Shown piece after piece: positions 44,401 through 53,417 of a stretch of 64,000 nucleotides of DNA. The DNA is taken from NCBI GenBank assembly GCA_000507305.1, contig DF239230.1, positions 200,555 through 264,554 of the forward strand. Direction: 5' to 3'. How positions within the stretch are numbered: the stretch's first letter is position 1; each line of letters begins with the position of its first letter. Both the position numbers and the translations under genes were made by a program. The stretch is from Breviolum minutum Mf 1.05b.01. Taxonomy: Eukaryota > Sar > Dinophyceae > Suessiales > Symbiodiniaceae. Under the pieces are notes generated by a model. The model did not search any database. It was not told the DNA's origin and saw only the letters and a list, made by a program, of their open reading frames with translations.

Positions 44401-47306
44401 AAAGCTGAGGTATTCCAAAGTCTTTGGTAAATCCACATGCTGCATATCCCTGTTGAAACGATGTCCAAAGGCTAGACCCCGAAGATCGGGCGGCCAGTTG
44501 ACCCCCACTAAATCCTGATTGAACATATATCCAAATGCAAGGCTTCTCAAATTCCTCAGGAAGTCTTCCTTCAGATTTTTCAAAGGCTGATTGAAACAAG
44601 CTCCCAATCTCAAAACCTCCAACTTCTTCGGAAATTCACACGCTTCCAACTTTTCATAGCAACTGTCACTGCATGTCAAACTGCGTAAAGAATCAGGTAA
44701 AGACATCTCCAAATGCTGTGAGAAGCTTCCACTACAAATCAGATATTCTAAGGTGATAGGCAGCTTAAAGGTCTGGTGAAAGGCTCTTCCAAAGGTCAAA
44801 GATTGCAATTTCGGTAAAGCCACCTGTCAGGGAATTTCAAGGAATACACCCCCAGTTGTGAAAAACGGTTGGTTCACCTGAAAAACGCCTCCGGGTGGAA
44901 AAACATCGTCGAAAAAACCACCAGTTTTGGGGTTCCATGTTAAACTTCAGGGGTGTATGGGTGGCAATGGGGTGATGGGTGACTTTTCTTATGTGGAGAA
45001 GCCTATAAAATATCAAGTCTCGGATATTCATAGCCGCAGTGAAAGAAGAGTAGAAACATTTCGATCACCAAACTATCTGTTTGGAATTAAAATTAAAAGG
45101 GGATTTTATGGGATTCCCCTGATTTCCCCCCAAATCTTGAAAAAAAATGGGGTTCATACTTGGACTAACTCGTTGTTGATAGTAACAAACAAACATGTTC
45201 ACACAGGTGAAGAAAGATCCTGATACTTTCTAAAATCAGCCGATCATATCTGTGAGTAGATGAAATTAAAAGAAACAAGAATTTCAAGATTTAATACGTA
45301 CTCCAGTTTGCCTGGCTTCCCCTTCTGAAAGAGGCAGCAACTGAGGCAATGTTGTTTCACTGTTTCGATCGCATCATTGGCGTGGAAGAAAAATCTTCAG
45401 GGTTGGAGAAGTGCCAAGACTATTATAAAGGGAGTGACTAAATACGAATGGGGCCTGGGCATGCGGCACAAGCAATTCCCCTATTATAAGTATATGCATA
45501 CAAATATTAATATACTTATGCGTATATACATGTTGATGTGGCACGTGTCAAAAATGCTTCATTGATGACATACAGTGATATTCATCTGAATATTGCTGTC
45601 AAATATATATCAATGTAGAAGTTGAGAGCATGATGTATAGATATGGATACACCACATTCCCACATCACAGCATCCGCACCTGCTCCAGACTCTGATTAAA
45701 GGCATCACCGAAAACAAGGCAACGCAAATTGGGGAAAGCCATATGGTTCAATGGTTGGTTGAACATATCTCCAAATTGCAGGTGTTGTAAAGTGCTGGGC
45801 AAAATCACGTCTTCCAAACTTTGGTTGAAGGAGTCAGTAAAAGTCAATCTTTGGAGTTTCTTTGGAAACTTCACATGCTTCAAAGTTTGGTTGAAGAGAT
45901 AATGAAAAGTGAGGCTTTCCAAACTGGGAAGTCGATCTAGTGAATCTAGCGCACCACCAGTCATACCTTTCACTTCAGTAATGCCTTCTAAGGATACATT
46001 CTCCACACCACGTTCGGACTCACTTTGATCCCGTAGATTTTGCCAAGCTGTTAGCAAATCGACGGTAGCATAGACAATGGACACATCAACTGTTCCTTTC
46101 AATCCTTGATCTGTCAGACTTTCATGGCGTGACAGTACACGGGTTCCATGCATCAACAGAATGTGAGCACCAACTTTCTTTGGAACTCGTTCACTCACCT
46201 TTTCAATCAAATCTTCTCCAGCCTTTGATGCAGTAATACGTAATAAAAAACTTTCACCTATCAGGCTGCTTACATGAACATCGATCATTTCAACTTCATC
46301 CATCACATCCCTTCTGCTCATGGCCAGCGAGCGAACCGCGAACCCGAGGAGTTGGGGAAGTGGTCCCAGACTCGGGGAAACCGACCAATTTCTATTCGTA
46401 ATTCATGCGTGTTGTTGTTTCAACCAGTGACTTTTGACCGAATCATTTTCACAGTTTTGGTCTAGCAAAAAAAAGAACCAACCATTGACTCACTCCATGA
46501 ATAGAATGACTATGCAGAATTTGACTCTCCACCTACGACGCAACACCAATGCCCATTTGGAGGAAGCGGAAATTCTTTCAATGACCTTTTCTGGTTCTCC
46601 AATTTCAGTATGGAAGGTTTTGGGTTGTCGACTTGGTCACCAGCTAAGTGCAGAAACAATTTTTCAGCTCTTGATCCTATATGGCTTGCCGAAGCCAAAG
46701 CTGGTGAAGAAACCCAAGGGTCTGTTAGAGTCTATTAGGAACAACTTCAAAAGAACATCTGAGCTACGCAAAAATAAAACTGTTACTTTCCATTCTACTG
46801 GTTGTTTAATAGGGATCCTTATAATGGCTTATTATAATCCCTGTATAACTGAGTAGTATAATCCCCTATAAACGCTAAGCAAAACCAGGGTGTTTTATTG
46901 ACTGTGGCTCAAAATGATCACCCTCAATAGTTGAGGGATATATTTTTGCATTGAAATCAGCCGCATGATAAACATTGAAATCCTGAGCCCTAAGTTACTT
47001 CCCATGACATTCCACAAAGACTTCTCAGCCGTCATTTCAATCTGATCAATTCAGTGACCATTTGTCTACGAAGAACCTCACTAAACAAAAATTGATATGC
47101 CATTGCCCGAATGTACTAGCTAACTCCCAACCAAATAAAAAGAATAACACATGTCTTTCCAGGTCACCAACCTCCCCAAGGTGACGAAAAATGACAACTC
47201 GTGACTCGTCATGCCTGCACCAGCTCCAAGTTCCAAAGTACGAAGACCTTCATAGGAACAACGCCAATCCTCTAGAACTCGCAAGGCTGCACGATTCGTG
47301 TCGGTC
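38095..47306 (-). CDS. METTL21-like class I SAM-dependent protein methyltransferase (partial model)
   Basis: Exons recognised by family order. 47215-47306 has NRAALRVLEDW and SAM motif I LELGAGAG, ending at a GC donor. 43189-43232 has ALGIALAYDGADST, ending at a GA donor. 42904-42960 has VTDVAALLPLLQRNIELN. 39313-39384 has SVEWQKEAF...KAFDLI. 39001-39064 has VVCDCLYENRE. About 38560-38695 has GKFVLSYRPTKKESKHIDEH then LIQIYGF. 38095-38200 has EKYNVVLVKHW. This is the Methyltransf_16 order: GxGxG motif I, VTDV post-I acidic loop, xExW, FDLI...CDxLYE, and a C-terminal strand. Such enzymes methylate lysines of cytosolic proteins. Motif I splits across the first intron in matching phase 1 (g|gt). 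That intron (43233-47214) contains a complete second gene. The N-terminal exons and some later boundaries are unresolved. The family is reasonably sure; the substrate is unknown. Confidence 0.72.
39722..39804. repeat. (TTG)n microsatellite
   Basis: About 27 perfect TTG units. Confidence 0.98.
40025..40078. mobile_element. Short ATAACTGGGTAGT element (copy 3)
   Basis: AAAATCCCCACATAACTGGG then TAGTTTTTCATCCCC matches the sequences near 10830 and 11035. Confidence 0.55.
40350..40600 (-). CDS. Possible exon of unknown gene inside the methyltransferase intron
   Basis: Minus-strand frame from an ATG reading LTVQDIQTCFVLNANQLPPS then SLRLPLDGMMAEFFSYLNLS. Protein-like, but the methyltransferase reads through without it, so it may be a nested or alternative exon. 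Confidence 0.3.
41405..41448. repeat. (ATC)n microsatellite
   Basis: About 14 ATC units with one CTT interruption. Confidence 0.95.
41528..41640 (-). CDS. Possible exon of unknown gene inside the methyltransferase intron
   Basis: Minus-strand text FGPHGTLDEPEASTRGLLKL then LVGLELVEMVNIWRR. Protein-like helix, unassigned. Confidence 0.35.
41679..41771. mobile_element. Hairpin element (family B2), copy 2
   Basis: TACCCTGCAGGGAACTAGCA at the left, TGTTAGTTCCCAGGAGGGTA at the right, with inner CATATCCCACC and GGGATATG pairing. About 80% like 20091-20173 by eye. Confidence 0.85.
42612..42716. mobile_element. CCCCTGAA MITE (family B), diverged copy
   Basis: GCACCCCTGAAAACTAACAT ... TATGTTATCGGGGGTGTAG, with the GGAAAGGGAGAAAAACATC middle typical of the family. 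Confidence 0.7.
43717..46321 (-). CDS. Ubiquitin-like domain / FNQ-type leucine-rich repeat protein, 582 aa, two exons
   Basis: Exon 1 is 45680-46321 and exon 2 is 43717-44823, joined in phase 0 by one GT-AG|G intron; the sum is 1749 nt including stop. The start is GCCATGAGC at 46321. Residues about 12-90 have a ubiquitin-like pattern (MIDVHVSSLIGESFLLRI...HILLMHGTRVL, then DVSIVYATV). From about residue 135 to 560 runs a solenoid of ~22-23-residue repeats, consensus LPxxLQxLxFGxxFNQxLxx (for example STLQHLQFGDMFNQPL). These resemble FNIP/BspA-type leucine-rich repeats common in dinoflagellates. No catalytic site is seen; a role in protein binding, perhaps as a ubiquitin-pathway adaptor, is inference. 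The whole gene lies inside the first resolved intron of the methyltransferase on the same strand. A hairpin element sits 21 nt upstream of the exon 2 acceptor. The TAA at 43717 is taken as the stop. Confidence 0.85.
44844..44958. mobile_element. Family B MITE next to the exon 2 acceptor of the FNQ gene
   Basis: ATACACCCCCAG at the left and AAACTTCAGGGGTGTAT at the right, with GGTGGAAAAACATCGTCG inside. Its edge is about 20 nt from the AG|G acceptor at 44824, so it supplies much of the intron's 3' end. Confidence 0.75.
46434..46800 (+). CDS. Plus-strand open frame of doubtful status
   Basis: About 120 codons are open, with text such as GHQLSAETIFQLLILYGLPK then KPKLVKKPKGLLESIRNNF. It ends against the short element at 46801. 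The strand is opposite to every modelled gene and no motif is recognised. Could be a degraded retrocopy or a shadow frame. Confidence 0.2.
46801..46880. mobile_element. Short GGGATCC...ATAACTGAGTAGT element (copy 4)
   Basis: ACTGGTTGTTTAATAGGGAT then CCTTATAATGG, then TAATCCCTGTATAACTGAGT. Shares 35 upstream bases (ACTTTCCATTCTACTGG) with the copy at 49008. Confidence 0.75.
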
Positions 47307-47370
47307 CTTAGCTGATAATTTGATGATGCTGGAAGGGTATCCTGCAAAGTTTGCATATGTTGTTTGCTTA

Positions 47371-47478
47371 TCCTATAGGATCCATGAGACGATTGTATAT
47401 TTACCTACATGAATAGAATAGATAATTTTTTATGATTTTCATGTAGGTAAAATATACAATCGTCCCATGGATCCTATG
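47371..47478. mobile_element. Long perfect-hairpin MITE (family E)
   Basis: ATAGGATCCATGAGACGATT then GTATATTTACCTACATGAA at the left pairs with TTCATGTAGGTAAAATATAC then AATCGTCCCATGGATCCTAT at the right. Stems are about 39 bp with a ~25-bp AT-rich loop. Confidence 0.9.
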
Positions 47479-47934
47479 GGTATGGAAGTGTGAGGCTTCA
47501 ACTTGATGGGGAGGAGATTGTCTGAATAGGGATTGGGGTGCCGCTTCTCCTGTCAACCCAACAAGCTTGGCTACGCTTGGCTACGCTTGTATATGGTAAT
47601 ATGGTACCCACCACCACAACGACGGTCCCATCGAGTATGTTTGGGGATGATCCTGGATATGCATCAGTTGAATAAGATGCCCAAAACTTGAAACTTGATA
47701 TGCAATGGAAAGGATTCGTCAGGTCAAATTCGAAGATATACAGCAACCAAAAAAATCCTGTCAAGGTTGCAAAAACCACCAAAACATACCCGAAACCACA
47801 ACTTCTATGATCATTCGGATTCATTCACCATTATTTTCTTTCATCTTCAACATCACCTTTCCATGATCGTCCAATTGTTTTCTCATCCCGGTTTTCCCTT
47901 CACCAGTTACCAGCATGGAAACTAAGCTTGCCAA

Positions 47935-48095
47935 GCATCCACAGGCAGGCGCCCAGTTCGGTTTCGCAACGCTCCAGTTGTTGTTCCACCTCCCTTCTTT
48001 GTCGCCGTGCTTGCACGGCCCTTGGTGGTTGGTCGTGCAAGACGGGACCATGGGATGAAGGGAGGGGCTCAAAGAAGGATGCTGAAGAGAGAATT
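47935..48095 (-). CDS. Possible coiled-coil exon
   Basis: Minus-strand text QARRQRREVEQQLERCETEL then GACLWMLGKL has heptad-like charge and Leu spacing. It lies upstream of the methyltransferase and may be one of its 5' exons or another gene. Confidence 0.4.
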
Positions 48096-49007
48096 GTCCT
48101 GTTGTATTTTAGTGGCAAATGACATGGTAGGGATTAAAAAGTACTTTTCGGATTCGGATCTGGGATATGTAGATTTCACGTCTTATTGGGTTTTGACTTT
48201 TTGGAGGCTTGAAACACAAAACTAACACAGTTACCCAAGAGAAATCACCCAAAAGAAGATAAATAGAAGCCATCTCCAAGGTTTTCATATCATGCTTGAT
48301 GAATCTCCACTGGTTCTAAACCAATCAAAGTCGGTCTTTGTTGCAAGAGGAAGCTGGGCCAAGTCACTCTTCATCCTCCCCAGAGGAGGAGGAGATTACT
48401 TCGGCCACATCGAAATGTTCCACCTGAGGTGTTCGCAAGGTTCATTTATGCTTACTCCAAAAAGCAAAATTGTCAGAGTGATGGGTTTCTCAATATGACC
48501 CTTCCAAAAAAAACAAAAAAAATCTCATCATGACCATCAATCCCAGTCCCCTCAAGCCCATTCTCCACATTTTTCGACCTGAAATTTCTGCTCCCGAAAG
48601 CAAAACCATTTTTTCTGCCAGCGCATGGTCACTTCCGTCATGGCCAGCAATCAATGCTAAAGAAATGTTACATCTGACTTGTAGGGCAATATCCAAATTG
48701 ACTGATGATTGTTTGTTGCACGATTACCACTTATGCTTCACAATCAGCTACACATTCATTATGCGGACCCACGGCGCTACAGTACTGATTTCAAGATATG
48801 ACCCAAATGACTTCGAGGTTCATAGCGCAAATATTATCTTCATGTGGGATCAGATTCCGACCGCTTGGATTTCCAGCTGTGAATATCACCCCCAAAATGA
48901 AAGTCCAGCTAGAAAATCCTTGCCATGGTTGCCCATGTCTCAAGAATCTTAAGAAACCTAACTCCAATAGAGCCACGGAAAAAAAAAAAAAACTCTTACT
49001 TTCCATT

Positions 49008-49075
49008 ATACTGGTTGTTTAATAGGGATCCTAATGATGGTTTTTTGTAATCCCCGCATCACTGGCTAGTGCTCA
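49008..49075. mobile_element. Short GGGATCC element (copy 5)
   Basis: CTTACTTTCCATTATACTGG then TTGTTTAATAGGGATCCTAA, then TAATCCCCGCATCACTGGCT. Preceded by a run of A at 48977-48990. Confidence 0.7.
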
Positions 49076-49363
49076 ATTGGCTTGGTTCAAGCCCAAAGCT
49101 GCGTCAAATAAACCAAAGATCAATGGTGACTGTCACTGTCACTGTCCCTGTTCCTTGCCGACAGTACAGGTAGCAGCCGAGGTTGGTGTTGTATTTTTCT
49201 GTTTGGGATTGGAAGAGAAGTCCCAAAAAAATTGAGACATCATGGTTATCATGGTTCAACCGATAGTCGTTGATAAACAGCCCACGAAAAAAACACATTC
49301 TTCAAGATCAGCACAGGCTCCAGAGCAACATCATCCAAGGGCCCGGTCTTGAGATCCTGGACT

Positions 49364-49468
49364 TCCACCCTGGAAAATTAACATGGAACCCAAAAGTGGA
49401 GGTTAAAAAGATGATGTTCCTTGTCATTTGGGTGATTTTTGAATTCCATATGAATTTTCAGGGGTGTA
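49364..49468. mobile_element. Family B MITE, diverged copy
   Basis: CACCCTGGAAAATTAACATG then GAACC at the left; GAATTTTCAGGGGTG at the right. Confidence 0.6.
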
Positions 49469-49469
49469 A

Positions 49470-50780
49470 ATTTAGTGTGTTCTTTTTATTGGATGACATG
49501 TATTTTCATCTGACCATTTCTCTTTGCTTCTATATGGAGCAAAAAAACACATTGAAGCCCAGCTCGGAGGTTAGGAGGTTCATCAAAGTAGCTACTCCAA
49601 AAGCAACACCTTTTCGATGTTCCACTTAGAAAGAATCACATATGAAAGAGACCATGAACCACCCTTCACACACCCTGCTCCCCCCTTCCAGCATGACATC
49701 CACCATTTTTACTATCACATTTGTAGCTGAGGAATTCACTCGACAGCTTTCGGTTCGCTGGACATTTGTCAAATGGACTTCGCCCTGTTCGTGGCTTAAG
49801 TCCGTGCGAAATGCAGCTCAAAGGGTTGTTTTCCTCTCAAAAAAAAAACGATTTGTTTGTGGAAGAATACATCTTGTGTTCACTATTTCACTATCGTTTT
49901 CCTGAAATCTTGCAAATAGCAAATGTCAGTCAGAGATTCTTGAGTTCCAAGAAATATCTCTTTCAAGTCAGAAACGCTTCACAGTTGGCTCACAAATCCT
50001 AAATCACCTAGAAATGTAGCAGCAACGAATTAAGAGACAACAGAATAGCTAGCAGGAGCTTTTTACACATCTGTCAAACAAATGACAAATGTATACATAT
50101 ATAAATACAAATATGTAGCCGTTGATTCCTCTTGAGCTGCATGCTTTCCTTTGAGCTGCAAATCAGCAGATCTCTTTTTGCTGAAGCTTTTGTCTGTGTG
50201 TCAAATCAGATCGTCCTTTTCTTAAGAACAACTCTAGATCAATTGTTCTCTTTGCCTATCAAAAAAAACAAACAAATCCTTATCGGAGCAAAAAAGGTGT
50301 CACTTGAAGCACCTTTCATCTCACTCAGGCCTGTGGTTGAAACCATCCCTGGCAGCAGCAAAGGGTGAGGAGGGATCATGGGATCACCTCAACGAGGCAG
50401 AAAATCCCAGGATCAACCCATTGTAAGCTGTGTCCATGCATGTGTAGAACTATAATACTTCTGCTGAGGGGAATATAACAACTTATATAACTTATATTTT
50501 GGTATAATTGTATGCACCTATATTGATACGACTGATTTGGCGGGAGGGAACATCATAGTATAGCAGCATAGCACAACCAGCGGCGATACTTACTTATTAT
50601 CGCTGCAGGGGTAGAGGCCTTGGAAAAACAATAGTCAAATCATTTGATTAGATCTGTCATCTTCATCTACAATCATCTACCACATCTGCAGTACTTACCC
50701 AACACTCAAAAATATGGATGACTTCCCTTGTGGCACATGTGAGATGTGTGGTCATTTTTTTGGCTTCGCATCACCTCCAG
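49470..50780. other. Interval without a supported gene
   Basis: Open frames occur but none has a motif or a consistent splice pair. TA-rich around 50090-50130 and 50480-50530. Confidence 0.4.
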
Positions 50781-50812
50781 CCTCCTAAAACATCCCAGCG
50801 TAATATCTGCCT

Positions 50813-51166
50813 TTGCCATGTCTAAAGGCTTCTGTAGGAAGGGCACCGCCTTTCCATCAGGGCGCAAATGGAGTGGATTCAGAATCTCAGGCCAAATTGT
50901 GGCCCCGCTTTTATGAAGCCTTTTGGTCCCTTTGCCATGATTCAGTCCTTCTGAAACGTCCCATAGGTGCCCAAGAAATTTTGCTTAAAGACCCCCCTTC
51001 TCTTCAAAAACATCGGTCAGATGATCTGGCAACAGTTTTTGATGTACCTACTCTATTGAAAGCAGCAAAAAACAAGTGGAAAACAGCCCCAAAATCAAAG
51101 ACACACATGAGAATGTTGTGTTTTTCTTCTCGGGCAAACGTCGCAATGGATATGAAATCTTTCTAA
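50813..51166 (+). CDS. Plus-strand open frame of doubtful status
   Basis: About 115 codons open, with text PRFYEAFWSLCHDSVLLKRP and DLATVFDVPTLLKAAKNKWK. It reads like protein but is on the opposite strand to the modelled genes and has no recognised motif. If real, it would be the only plus-strand coding region. Confidence 0.3.
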   Translation: MPCLKASVGRAPPFHQGANGVDSESQAKLWPRFYEAFWSLCHDSVLLKRPIGAQEILLKDPPSLQKHRSDDLATVFDVPTLLKAAKNKWKTAPKSKTHMRMLCFSSRANVAMDMKSF

Positions 51167-51699
51167 CTCTATTTCCCTCTCAGCTTGCTTTCAATGACTT
51201 TGATATCTTTGTGCAGTCGCCCCTGAAAACCCACCAGAAAAAAAACACGAGAGAAAGCCACTCATTTTGGGATCCCAAGCATTTCACCACAAAAAATAAC
51301 CCGATCAAGGAAAATGGATCCCAAAAAGTTGGCGCATGTTTTTTTTCATAATATCTGGGATATACATATATATATATACCATCGTTAAAATCGCGAAAAC
51401 AAAAAAAGAACAAATCAGGTGTGTAATCTGTAGCAGTTGTGTCCTTCTTGGCATTGACAAAAACGACATTGAAAAACTCAACCGACATGAGGGACTCCAT
51501 TTACCCACGATCAACAGCTGTAAATTTGTGGCACGCCTGCAGTAACGGTTGTGCCTTTTCACCCAGTTGTCTCCAAGCCTGACAAGGGCATCCCACCAAA
51601 AGAAAAGGCCAGTTGGGATGGTGAAGACATGGAGGATATGAAAATCATCTCAACTGGGTATTCTCAAAGCACACCAATCGTCATAAAATCAAATCTATG

Positions 51700-51815
51700 A
51701 ATATGTATATATATATATATATTATGTATGTATATATATATATATACGTATTAAATATATATATACGTATATCTATGTACACATATGTGCATATCTATGC
51801 GTGTATATATATATA
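51700..51815. repeat. TA-rich microsatellite tract
   Basis: TATATATA and TATACGTA runs for more than 100 bp. Confidence 0.9.
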
Positions 51816-51979
51816 TTCAAATGGTATTGTCAAATCATCATCATTGAAAAACCAACTACATCAACTAGATTCCAATGATATTCTTAGTATTGTACTTCCA
51901 AAGAAATCATATAGTAATCACAATGTAATCTATAATCTTTAATCCGTATATATATATATATATATACATAGATACATAG

Positions 51980-52091
51980 GGGGGGTTCCTAAACTGCTGG
52001 TACCCAATAACTATTGGTTTTCCTACTAAAAATGACCATTTTGGGGTGTTTTAGGGGTACCACTCCGGGTACCACCATTTTAGGAAACACC
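51980..52091. mobile_element. GGTACC hairpin MITE (family C), copy 2
   Basis: GGGGGGTTCCTAAACTGCTG then GTACCC at the left; GGGTACCACCATTTTAGGAA then ACACC at the right. Middle TATTGGTTTTCCTACTAAAA is shared with 28803-28905. Confidence 0.85.
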
Positions 52092-52839
52092 TAATGGTGT
52101 ACCCCACAACCTCGCTAAGGAAAGGCCAACGAAACCAACCAACCGACCCCAACCCTGACCTTGGTATGTGCCTCATGGGAGCGTGGCACCTGACAAATCA
52201 AACACAAAGGTGATGTTTCTAGGTTACGAGTTACCACATTTGATGGTAGTTCCAAACCAAAAAAAGCGGCTATTCTTATAGGTTACCACATTTTTAGTTT
52301 TTGGGAAAGGAAAAATTATACATGACATCTAATCATCTAATCATTTATGTATACATGTATACAGGTAATACGTACATGTAGTTATCATGTCAGCGATGAA
52401 TTTCCCCTGACATCAGGTCAAAATTGTCCGTCAGGATTGGACTGACAGCATGCCTCGCAACGTGGTGCCACTGAGTGATTCATGTCCGGAAATATCGGAA
52501 AAGTGGTTTCAATGATAGTATTGCTTGGTGAGTTTTATTTGGAATCCTGATTGACATGGGCCATCTAAACAAAACTGATGCAAAAACATGTGTGTGTGTA
52601 TATACATATATATCAACATACGGTACAGCAAAGAGACAGGAACAAAAAAAAAGAGAGATTTTGCGCCTTCAGATTTATCTGAGATCATAACCACACCGTC
52701 ACACCTGTTTTTCTTTTCCCGCTAGGAAACCATTTTGCTTGAAACCAAAATGTTGCTTGACTGTTCAACCACTATTGGAGTCGAACATGGCACCTCAAAG
52801 ATCGAGCTGTGCACAGTGGCATATCTGCCCTTAAAATCT

Positions 52840-53141
52840 TTACATGTATGGTTTCACTAACTCCAGCTGTCGTTTGTGGCACAAGTCGACAAGATCCTCC
52901 CGTGAACCCAGTAAGTTCCTAGGTTTCTGGGGTCCACAATTAAAATAAAAGAAATAACCATTCTTGGAATGGCGCGAAACCTCGGGATCTATGGCACAAT
53001 ACATGGTGGTGGCAGCACCCTTCACCACCGGTTTGCGAAACCTCGGTTGGGAAGCTTCCATGGCTCCATGCAAGTGTATGTAGTGTGTATGTAATATAAA
53101 TATATACATACAAACTCATGTGTATATGTACAGGATTGAAT

Positions 53142-53225
<84 letters not shown>

Positions 53226-53226
53226 C

Positions 53227-53273
<47 letters not shown>

Positions 53274-53282
53274 TATATGTTN

Positions 53283-53366
<84 letters not shown>

Positions 53367-53367
53367 C

Positions 53368-53417
<50 letters not shown>

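Noticed and set aside
48530-48952. Intronless 140-codon plus-strand gene followed by an A-run, as a retrocopy
   Set aside because: No family motif, opposite strand to all genes, and the A-run belongs to the junction with the short repeat element at 49008.
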